From contig CAMLMI010000269.1 in NCBI GenBank assembly GCA_946480965.1, positions 1 to 6,621 of the forward strand: a stretch of DNA of 6,621 bases, read 5' to 3'. A model generated the notes under the pieces. The model was not told where the DNA came from. It was given only the letters and a program-made list of their open reading frames with translations, and ran no database searches. Numbering within the stretch: position 1 is the first letter of the stretch; each line of letters opens with the position of its first letter. The stretch comes from an uncultured Verrucomicrobiales bacterium (GTDB lineage: Bacteria > Verrucomicrobiota > Verrucomicrobiae > Limisphaerales > CANJSG01). This document shows positions 1 to 5,530 of the stretch, one piece after another. The position numbers and the translations under genes were made by a program.

Positions 1-680
1 TCGCAGGTGGCGACGAGCTGGCGGGTGTTGTTGCTGTTGGCCCCGCCCACGACGATCACGACATCGCTCCGGCGCGCGAGGTCTTCGGCGGCATGTTGGC
101 GGAGCTTGGTGGGCTGGCAGACGGTGTCGCGGAAACGAATCTCCGCTTGCGAGAAACGGGCGCGAAGATGGGCGACCAATTGCCGGACGCGTTCGATGGG
201 CTGCGTGGTCTGGGAGACGACCCCGAACCGCTCGCGTGGAGCAATGGAGTCGATGTCGGCTTCCGAGAGGACGACGTCGCACTCGGCGAGATCCTCGGTC
301 ATGCCGCGAACTTCCACGTGGCCGCGCTGGCCGATGACGACGGGATGGAAGCCGTCTTTGACCAGTTTGGCCAATGCTTGGTGTGCCGCGTGAACCAGTG
401 GGCAAGTCGTCTCGATGACAGGACGTCCGGTGTCGCGCGCGGCGGTGATGCGCTTCTGCGACGCGCCATGCGCGGTGATCAACAGCGTGGGCGCGGTGGC
501 GAGCTGCGGGTCTTCGGTGAACTCGATGCCGACGTGTCGCAGGTCATCGACGACGCGCTGGTTGTGGACGAGCTGCCCCAGCACGGTGACGGGGCCGAGC
601 GCGGCGTGTTCGCGGGCGAGCTGGATGGCGTCGCGGACGCCGAAACACATGCCGAGATGTTCTGCACGGAGGAGTTTCAT
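1..680 (-). CDS. ispH: 4-hydroxy-3-methylbut-2-enyl diphosphate reductase (IspH/LytB), 3' end cut by window edge
   Basis: This gene encodes the last enzyme of the MEP isoprenoid pathway. It is a cytoplasmic [4Fe-4S] protein that reduces HMBPP to isopentenyl and dimethylallyl diphosphate. Reading from the ATG at 680-678 gives 226 residues before the window ends; family members are about 280-330 residues, so the C-terminal part is missing. All expected motifs seen so far are in order: GMCFGV with cluster ligand C12, GQLVHN with H39, AHGAS with H71, TTCPLV with C93, GHVEV with H121 and the catalytic acid E123, QTT at 157-159, DTVC with C188, and the NSNNTRQ segment at 215-221. C12, C93 and C188 fit the three cluster-binding cysteines. 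No clear Shine-Dalgarno precedes the ATG, but the protein starts at the conserved N-terminal motif, so the start is credible. A palindromic operator lies 136 bp upstream. Seen: motifs and frame. Known: family chemistry. Confidence 0.96.
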   Translation of the reverse strand, partial: MKLLRAEHLGMCFGVRDAIQLAREHAALGPVTVLGQLVHNQRVVDDLRHVGIEFTEDPQLATAPTLLITAHGASQKRITAARDTGRPVIETTCPLVHAAHQALAKLVKDGFHPVVIGQRGHVEVRGMTEDLAECDVVLSEADIDSIAPRERFGVVSQTTQPIERVRQLVAHLRARFSQAEIRFRDTVCQPTKLRQHAAEDLARRSDVVIVVGGANSNNTRQLVATC

Positions 681-788
681 GGATTACGCGGGTTGAGATT
701 CAGTGGCGAAGCGGGCGGGCGGATGGCCCCCCCGACCGAACGCGCGAAGTGCGACGGGCGCGACGAACGATCGAGGGACTGTTCCCCG

Positions 789-819
789 AAGTGACTCTGC
801 TGCCTCCTTGGCGTCACTT
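789..819. repeat. 7-bp inverted repeat with 17-nt loop upstream of ispH
   Basis: AAGTGAC (789-795) is the reverse complement of GTCACTT (813-819). The right arm overlaps the left arm of the ACTTTG operator at 816-832, so this DNA can adopt two alternative dyads. Read on the minus strand, the loop holds AAGGAGG, a strong Shine-Dalgarno-like string, but no usable start codon follows at the right distance. The role is unknown; a chance repeat is possible. Confidence 0.35.
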
Positions 820-832
820 TGCATCACAAAGT
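816..832. promoter_or_regulatory. 17-bp palindromic operator, copy 1 (ACTTTG-N5-CAAAGT)
   Basis: ACTTTG at 816-821 and CAAAGT at 827-832 are perfect inverted arms around the spacer CATCA. Copy 2 at 1801-1817, read on the minus strand, differs by only one base (centre A versus T). Including the CGT just before each site, 19 of 21 bases agree. Two such copies flanking a winged-helix regulator operon point to binding sites of that regulator (inference). This copy lies 136 bp before the ispH start and 40 bp past the regulator stop. Its orientation is opposite to copy 2, so if orientation matters it would face rightward, into the 3' end of the regulator gene. Confidence 0.65.
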
Positions 833-871
833 CTAGGACCATGAGAGTTGAAGGCTGTTCAATCATGGAGA

Positions 872-1180
872 TCAATTTCCTTTCGCCTGCCGGATGATCT
901 GTTCCAGCAGGTTGATGTGACGGGTGAACGCGTCGCGGCCCGATGGGGTGAGCGAGCAGGTGGTGAGAGGACGTCCGCCTTGGAAGCTCTTGGTCACGGC
1001 CACGTAGCCCGCCTCCTGGAGGGTGCGGATGTGGGTGGTGACATTGCCGTCGGTCATGTTGAGCGCGTCGCGCAGTTCCGTGAACGAAAGCTCGGGCGTG
1101 GCTGCCAGGAGGGACATGATGCCGAGGCGGCCCTTCTCATGGATCAAGCGATCCAGTTGCAGCAGCGGCTCCGGGTTCAC
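872..1180 (-). CDS. Winged-helix transcriptional regulator (HTH_34-like, PF13601 type), 102 aa
   Basis: This is a small DNA-binding protein made almost entirely of one winged-helix domain. The first part, LDRLIHEKGRLGIMSLL (9-25), is the typical helix 1. LSFTELRDALNMTDGNVTTH (31-50) contains the recognition helix, with the TDGN-x-x-x-H signature of PF13601-type regulators. GYVAVTKSFQGGRPLTTCSLTPSG (58-81) forms the wing, and a helix at 83-99 probably dimerises. There is no ligand-binding domain. The GTG at 1180-1178 is chosen as start because it overlaps the TGA of the membrane protein gene (GTGA) and has AGGA seven bases upstream. A much longer frame extends upstream, but it only shadows the membrane protein. 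The gene is translationally coupled to its neighbour. Matching palindromes at 816-832 and 1801-1817 suggest autoregulation. Seen: motifs, overlap, palindromes. Inferred: targets. The signal it responds to is unknown. Confidence 0.88.
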   Translation of the reverse strand: MNPEPLLQLDRLIHEKGRLGIMSLLAATPELSFTELRDALNMTDGNVTTHIRTLQEAGYVAVTKSFQGGRPLTTCSLTPSGRDAFTRHINLLEQIIRQAKGN

Positions 1181-1794
1181 GACGGTTTCCTGGGTTCGGT
1201 CATCCGGAGATAGACGCCATACAGCAGGTGGCTGACACCGAAGACGAGGCCCATGGTCAAGGAAGCGGAACGGACATCCACGGCGATCGACCGTTCCACC
1301 ATTTGGAGCAGCAGAAACATCGCTCCGGTGATGATGAAGATCCAGGCAAAGCACCGCATCCCGCGCTGCATGAAAAACGCGGCGGCGTGCAGACCGCAGC
1401 CATAGAGCAGCGTCCAGAGCGCGATGAGCGAGGCCAACGCAAGAGGCTTCGGTCCCAACATCGTGATTCCCAGAACGGCACCGCCAATGAACGCAGGAAG
1501 CACCGCCTGCGCGATACGACGCGTGGGGGAAGACCAGAAGGGTTCGGAATCGGAGAAGGCCTGGCGGCGAATGACGAAGAGCGCGGCCGTGAGTCCGATG
1601 ATGGCCGCGCCCAGCCAGAGCAGGACGAAGCCCTTGGGATTGTCGCCGCCACGAAACCAACCGAGCGCGCCGAACGCCGTGCCGACGGTTCCAGCGGCGA
1701 ACATCGTGGGAGCGAGAGCGCGCCGATAGACGGCGGAGCGTTCCATCAACGTGCGGATGGTCTGGAGGTGCTCGGCCGCCCATTTGGAGTCCAT
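1177..1794 (-). CDS. Six-helix integral membrane protein of unknown function, partner of winged-helix regulator
   Basis: The protein has 205 residues. A soluble amphipathic N-terminus (1-25, with LQTIRTLMERSAVYRR at 10-25) is followed by about six hydrophobic segments near 29-47, 55-75, 96-113, 117-141, 147-166 and 180-196. No catalytic motif, signal peptide or transporter signature was recognised, so no reaction is proposed. The ATG at 1794-1792 is preferred over the frame's first codon 12 residues upstream, because the longer form would begin upstream of and translate through the palindromic operator at 1801-1817. No Shine-Dalgarno is visible and the operator ends only 6 bp before the ATG, so the mRNA may have a very short or no leader. 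The gene is co-transcribed with the regulator through a GTGA overlap. Small winged-helix regulators of this type are often paired with a membrane protein; a role in sensing or envelope stress is only a guess. Confidence 0.85.
   Translation of the reverse strand: MDSKWAAEHLQTIRTLMERSAVYRRALAPTMFAAGTVGTAFGALGWFRGGDNPKGFVLLWLGAAIIGLTAALFVIRRQAFSDSEPFWSSPTRRIAQAVLPAFIGGAVLGITMLGPKPLALASLIALWTLLYGCGLHAAAFFMQRGMRCFAWIFIITGAMFLLLQMVERSIAVDVRSASLTMGLVFGVSHLLYGVYLRMTEPRKPS
1186..1191 (-). promoter_or_regulatory. Ribosome binding site of the winged-helix regulator
   Basis: On the minus strand this reads AGGAAA; AGGA ends 7 nt before the GTG at 1180. It lies inside the last codons of the membrane protein gene. 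It decides for the GTG start over the long upstream extension. Confidence 0.6.
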
Positions 1795-1800
1795 GCGGAT

Positions 1801-1817
1801 ACTTTGTGAAGCAAAGT
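1801..1817. promoter_or_regulatory. 17-bp palindromic operator, copy 2, at the start of the membrane protein/regulator operon
   Basis: ACTTTG (1801-1806) and CAAAGT (1812-1817) are perfect inverted arms around TGAAG. The site ends 6 bp before the membrane-protein ATG. A TTGACC string at 1825-1830 (minus strand) resembles a -35 box, but no good -10 lies at the usual spacing. A protein bound here would block transcription or very early elongation. The best candidate binder is the operon's own winged-helix product (inference from proximity and from the one-mismatch second copy at 816-832). Confidence 0.7.
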
Positions 1818-1880
1818 TACGAAGGGTCAAGCCTGCCGTTGTGTGAGTGGAAGCAAGAATGCGGGCCTTGGAGCGCGCGC

Positions 1881-1916
1881 GCCGGGTTGGGGAACCCGGC
1901 CTACAGCTTGTAGGCC
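1881..1916. repeat. REP-like double hairpin in the gap between two operons
   Basis: Two perfect stem-loops share three bases. The first has arms GCCGGGTT (1881-1888) and AACCCGGC (1893-1900) with loop GGGG. The second has arms GGCCTACA (1898-1905) and TGTAGGCC (1909-1916) with loop GCT. There is no T-tract, so it is not a classic intrinsic terminator. Its position just past the DUF1501 gene, in a region without ORFs, suits a dispersed REP-type element that stabilises or ends the transcript. An alternating CG run (1873-1882) adjoins it. Repeat status cannot be proven from a single copy. Confidence 0.6.
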
Positions 1917-1974
1917 TGATCCCTTGACCGGGCAGGCCACGACAACAGTATGACGAGGGTTATTTCGTATGCTC

Positions 1975-3471
1975 TTATCCTCGAGCGAGCAGACTCTTGA
2001 TCGGTTTGCCCAGACCGTCGCGGGTCACGTAGAACGGGCGCTTCTCGATTTCGTAGGAGAGGTTCGCCGGGATGCCGAGCGTGCGGTAGATCGTGGCGTG
2101 GAGGTCCTCGATGATGACGCGGTCGCCGAGCGAGGCGCACGGGCGTTCGTCGGCGGTGGCGCCGTGGACATGGCCACGCTTCACTCCGCCGCCGAACATC
2201 AGCACGCAGCCCGCGTCGGTGAAGTGGCGGTGCATGCCGTAATGTTTCAGCTCGGCGATCTTCTCCGGCACTTCCACCTGATCCTTCACTTTGTTGCCGG
2301 GTTTGCCCTCCATCATCATGTCGCGGCTGAACTCGCTAGCCAGGACGACGAGCGTCCGGTCGAGCAGGCCCCGTTCGTCGAGGTCGCGGATCAACTGGGC
2401 CACCGGCGAATCGATCATCTTCTTCATCGCGGCAGCCCGTGAATGCCCGTTCTCGTGCGTGTCCCAGTTCATGAATGGGATGTATTCCGTGGTGACCTCG
2501 ATGTAGCGGGCACCGACTTCGCAAAGGCGACGCGCGAGCAAACAGCCAAGGCCGAAGCGGCCGAGGGTCTGTTCCTCATACTTCGCACCGAAGCGGTCGA
2601 TCTTTGCGTCGAAGTCCTGCCCGGGCTGATAGGACGGCACGTATTTGCGGATGCTTTCCAACGGTTCCTGCGCGAGGTCGAAGGCTTTGGCCGCCGGCGA
2701 ACTGAGCAGGCGATGGGCGTTGTCCATCGAGCGGACGAACGACTCCTTCTGATGGTCGCTGCCGTGGCGACCGACGGGCGAGGCGGCGAGCAGCTTTTTG
2801 TAGAACTTGTTCCGATCCTCGAAGCGGCCGGGCGTCATTCCCGCAGGCGGCTGGACGGCGGTGGCGGCTTGATCGGGAAACGGGACGTTGAACGGACCGT
2901 ATTCGCTGCCCAGGAAACCGGCGGTGGTGAAGGCTTTCAGCTCTTCCGCTTCGCCGAGGTCCAGCCGCTGGCCGATGTTGATGAACGCGGGCACGGCCGG
3001 GTCTCGCGGACCGAGCCGTCGTGCAATGAACGCGCCGAGGTGCGGACAAGCGACCGTCTGAGGCGGCGTGTAGCCGGTGTGCCAATGGAACTGATGCCGT
3101 GAATGCAGGATGAAGCCGAGATCCGCCGCCGTGTAGGTGCGGATGAGCGTGCCTCGATCCATGATCGATGCGATCTGCTCCAGGCCTTCCGAGAACTTCA
3201 CGCCGTCCAACGCCGTCGGGATGCTGGGGAAGGTGCTGAGAACCCGGTTGGGGTCCATGTCCTTCTCGAAGGGCTGATAGGCCTTCGGATCAAAGGTCTC
3301 GGTGTGGGCCATGCCGCCCGCCATCCAGAGAACGATCACCGTGTCGGCCGTCGGAGCGATGGTCTCCAGCGTTTCGTTGGCGAAGGCTTGGCGGGGAAAA
3401 CCGGCGGCCAACGCTCCGAGCGTCGCGGCGCTGGCGGTTTTGAGGAAGTCGCGACGGGAATGCAGGTTCAT
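1975..3471 (-). CDS. DUF1501 family protein with Tat signal
   Basis: The protein has 498 residues and is probably exported folded by the Tat system. The N-terminus has SRRDFLK (5-11), a hydrophobic stretch (12-24), and a probable cleavage near AFA-NE (29-33). DUF1501 proteins share a distant alkaline phosphatase/sulfatase-like fold but have no established activity. Family-type segments are visible: WMAGGMAHTETFDPK (49-63), NWDTHENGH (335-343), LVVLASEFSR (374-383), HYGMHRHFTDAGCVLMFGGG (410-429) and DLHATIYRTLGI (456-467). Several positions where the family usually has GGPS, EFGRTP and GRDH read GGMA, EFSRDM and GMHRH here, so this may be a divergent subgroup. The ATG at 3471 follows AAGGA by 5 nt and begins the Tat signal; a frame extending to 3903 overlaps the upstream gene and is rejected. 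It lies 11 bp after the DUF1553 gene and the two are very likely co-transcribed. Confidence 0.93.
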   Translation of the reverse strand: MNLHSRRDFLKTASAATLGALAAGFPRQAFANETLETIAPTADTVIVLWMAGGMAHTETFDPKAYQPFEKDMDPNRVLSTFPSIPTALDGVKFSEGLEQIASIMDRGTLIRTYTAADLGFILHSRHQFHWHTGYTPPQTVACPHLGAFIARRLGPRDPAVPAFINIGQRLDLGEAEELKAFTTAGFLGSEYGPFNVPFPDQAATAVQPPAGMTPGRFEDRNKFYKKLLAASPVGRHGSDHQKESFVRSMDNAHRLLSSPAAKAFDLAQEPLESIRKYVPSYQPGQDFDAKIDRFGAKYEEQTLGRFGLGCLLARRLCEVGARYIEVTTEYIPFMNWDTHENGHSRAAAMKKMIDSPVAQLIRDLDERGLLDRTLVVLASEFSRDMMMEGKPGNKVKDQVEVPEKIAELKHYGMHRHFTDAGCVLMFGGGVKRGHVHGATADERPCASLGDRVIIEDLHATIYRTLGIPANLSYEIEKRPFYVTRDGLGKPIKSLLARG

Positions 3472-3476
3472 GGCGG

Positions 3477-3483
3477 TCCTTCT
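3477..3483 (-). promoter_or_regulatory. Ribosome binding site of the DUF1501 gene
   Basis: On the minus strand this reads AGAAGGA and ends 5 nt before the ATG at 3471. It overlaps the last base of the upstream gene's TGA stop, suggesting coupled translation, and it fixes the start at the twin-arginine signal. Confidence 0.7.
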
Positions 3484-5411
3484 CAGTAGATCAGTTGAAA
3501 TTCGGGCTGCATCACGACGGCCCAGAGGAAGTCTTGGACGGATTCGGCGGACGGTGTTTTGCCGAGCAGATCCGAGGCGGCCCGGCGTTCGGCACGGGTC
3601 GGTGGGCGGCTGTAGGCAAGCTGATAGACACGTTCGGTCAGGTGCTTGGCGTCCACAACATCCTCCAGCAGGCGGGCGCTGCCGCGTTTCAGGATCTGAT
3701 CCAGGGTCTTGCCATTGGTCAGCTCCAAGGCTTGGAGGGTGGTCGGTGTGGCTTGGCGAACGGTGACGAGCTGTTCGCGGTTCGGCCGGTCCAGGGCGGC
3801 CATCAACGGATCCGCCGCGACCAAGGACGCGCGGGCTTTGCCGTGAAGGGCTTCGACCTCGTTGGTTGACAGGCCAAAGGTCGCCTCCGGCTTCTCCTGC
3901 CACACGCCGGTCAGCTGCGAGACAGCGTCAACAAACTGTTCCGCTGTCAGACGCCGCACCAACGGGCCGCGAAAGACAAACTTGGCCCCCTCGGGGATCG
4001 ATTCGTCCACGGCTTGGGCCTGATACGCTTTGGACGTGGTAATGACCGTCATGGTGTGGCGCAGGTCATATCCATGAGCCACAAGGTCTTCTGCCAACCA
4101 GTCCAAAACGGCAGGAGCCCATGACGGACCGTCCATCACATCCACGGGTTCCACCAAGCCACGGCCGAAGAACTTCTGCCACAGGCGGTTGACGATGGTG
4201 CGGGGCAGACGGCCGTTCTCTTTGGAGGTCAACAGCTTGGCGAGCTGTTCGGTTCGGTCGGCTTTGTTGGTCGATGGGGTGATTGTGCCCAGCTCCGGGT
4301 AGAGGAAACCGGGTTTAGCCATCTTGCCTTGGGGTTTGTCGCATTCAACCAGCTCCAAGGGATCGTCGGCATAGACCGCAGCCATGCTGTAGGCGTCGGC
4401 CAGCTTCCAGTCATCGATAAAGCTGTCGTGGCAAGAGGCACATTTGAGATTCACCCCCATGAATACCTGGGAAATGTTCTGAGCCGCTTGAATGGGAGGA
4501 AGCTGGCTGGCATTGACCGCCCCGCGCCAGACAATGCCCTTGGAAAACCCAATCGACGCCTCGGTCGGATGGATCAGTTCGGAGACGAACTGGCTATAGG
4601 GTTTGTTGGTCAGTAGGGATTGATAGAGCCAAGTGGTGATGTTGGTTCTGCCTTTATCGATGTAGCCGGTGCCTTTGTAGTCATTCCGGAGCAAATCATT
4701 CCAAAAAGTCAGCCAATGTTCCGCATAGCGGGTGTCCGCTTGGGCCAGTCCTTGGACCAAGGCTTGGCGTTTGTTCGGATTGGTATCGTTTTCAAAAGCC
4801 ATCAAGTCCTCGGGTGTCGGCAACAAACCGATCAGATCAAGGTAGGCGCGACGCGCGAAGGCTCCATCGCTGATCGGTTTGCCGAGGCTGACGCGATTGG
4901 TGCGGAGGTAGTTGGATAGCAGGGCGTCGATGGGATGCGTCTCTTTAACGTTGGCCGGCAGTGCGACGGTGTTGGGGTGGAGATTGTGGGGAGCCTGTTT
5001 GGCGAAGTTGATTTCCTCGGGCCACGGCGCGCCTTGATCGATCCAAGCGCGGAGCACGCCTATTTGTTCAGGGGTCAGCGGGGCGCCTTTCTTCGGCATG
5101 ATGCTGTCGGGGTCCAGGCCTGCAACCAGATGGATCAACAGGCTGTCGGCGCTTTTCCCGAGCTGAACGGAGTGTCCTCCATCGGATTGGCCGAGGAACA
5201 ATGCGCGATTGTCCAAGCGAAAGCCGCCTTTGTCGTGACTGCGCCCGTGGCATTGCACGCACTTCTTTTCGAGGATGGGCTGGATCTCCTTCGCAAAGTC
5301 CACCTGATGGGTGGCGGGCGGCGGAAGCGTGCTCAGGTCTGCTGCGGCCAAGGCGGACATCGCCAGCCCGATGGCGCTCAGGAACGCGAGGAGGCAAAGC
5401 GGGGCTTTCAT
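3483..5411 (-). CDS. Planctomycete-type cytochrome c / DUF1549 / DUF1553 protein (PSD1 type)
   Basis: This is a secreted or periplasmic haem protein of 642 residues with unknown substrate. A Sec signal peptide (1 to about 24, ending ALAA) is followed by a PSCyt1 cytochrome-like domain (about 37-130) with CVQCH at 51-55 and a likely axial methionine in SIMPKKG (103-109). DUF1549 follows (about 160-355) and contains a second CxxCH, CASCH at 324-328. DUF1553 is last (about 388-642) with NRLWQKFFGRGLVEPVDVM (408-426). At 642 residues it is a short member; many relatives are longer and carry extra carbohydrate-binding-like domains. The ATG at 5411 is chosen because it begins the signal peptide; an ATG at 5447 would add 12 residues and lies inside the predicted -35 box. 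The DUF1501 gene follows after 11 bp, the usual partnership in Planctomycetes and Verrucomicrobia. Involvement in polysaccharide or other macromolecule breakdown is a suggestion only. Confidence 0.93.
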   Translation of the reverse strand: MKAPLCLLAFLSAIGLAMSALAAADLSTLPPPATHQVDFAKEIQPILEKKCVQCHGRSHDKGGFRLDNRALFLGQSDGGHSVQLGKSADSLLIHLVAGLDPDSIMPKKGAPLTPEQIGVLRAWIDQGAPWPEEINFAKQAPHNLHPNTVALPANVKETHPIDALLSNYLRTNRVSLGKPISDGAFARRAYLDLIGLLPTPEDLMAFENDTNPNKRQALVQGLAQADTRYAEHWLTFWNDLLRNDYKGTGYIDKGRTNITTWLYQSLLTNKPYSQFVSELIHPTEASIGFSKGIVWRGAVNASQLPPIQAAQNISQVFMGVNLKCASCHDSFIDDWKLADAYSMAAVYADDPLELVECDKPQGKMAKPGFLYPELGTITPSTNKADRTEQLAKLLTSKENGRLPRTIVNRLWQKFFGRGLVEPVDVMDGPSWAPAVLDWLAEDLVAHGYDLRHTMTVITTSKAYQAQAVDESIPEGAKFVFRGPLVRRLTAEQFVDAVSQLTGVWQEKPEATFGLSTNEVEALHGKARASLVAADPLMAALDRPNREQLVTVRQATPTTLQALELTNGKTLDQILKRGSARLLEDVVDAKHLTERVYQLAYSRPPTRAERRAASDLLGKTPSAESVQDFLWAVVMQPEFQLIY

Positions 5412-5421
5412 GAAGTGGGGA

Positions 5422-5451
5422 ATTAGAGTATTTCGGGCCGACGGCATTCAA
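5422..5451 (-). promoter_or_regulatory. Candidate sigma70-like promoter of the DUF1553-DUF1501 operon
   Basis: On the minus strand, TTGAAT (5451-5446) and TCTAAT (5427-5422) are separated by 18 bp and match the -35 and -10 consensus at 4/6 and 5/6 positions. Transcription would begin near 5415, leaving a leader of only a few bases before the ATG at 5411. This fits the absence of a Shine-Dalgarno there. It is a prediction from the pattern only. Confidence 0.4.
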
Positions 5452-5530
5452 ACGCATTTCGTGACGCCCGGCTCGCTCAATTGAGGGATGGCCGGATCCC
5501 CGAAATGGGGTTGGGCCGCGAAGTGTTCTT

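Noticed and set aside
311..322. CTTCCACGTGGC, a parS-like core within ispH
   Set aside because: Only the central CCACGTGG is symmetric; the outer bases do not match parS. The string encodes the conserved GHVEV catalytic motif of IspH, which explains it.
775..787. Short GGGA/TCCC palindrome near 775-787
   Set aside because: Arms of 4 bp are too short to support a function in GC-rich DNA.
93..794. Long plus-strand frame of 233 codons over ispH
   Set aside because: It is antisense to a clear ispH with all catalytic motifs; a GC-rich shadow frame.
684..875. Minus-strand 63-codon frame starting TTG at the regulator stop and ending 3 nt before ispH
   Set aside because: It has a tempting overlap with the regulator stop and an AAAGGA ahead, but it needs a TTG start, reads through the operator and inverted repeats, and gives an arginine-rich, featureless peptide. 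Treated as non-coding.
1181..1783. Upstream extension of the regulator frame to 303 residues
   Set aside because: The extension is Arg/His-rich shadow of the membrane protein gene; the GTG at 1180 has an RBS and starts the recognisable winged-helix domain.
1881..1916. Intrinsic terminator for the DUF1501 operon
   Set aside because: The stems are strong but no T-tract follows on either strand, so it was called a REP-like repeat instead; some termination effect remains possible.
2443..3102. Plus-strand 219-codon frame opposite the DUF1501 gene
   Set aside because: No recognisable domain, and the opposite strand carries family motifs throughout.
3472..3903. 144-residue N-terminal extension of the DUF1501 frame
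   Set aside because: It overlaps the DUF1553 domain coding region and would bury the Tat signal peptide; the ATG at 3471 has a good RBS.
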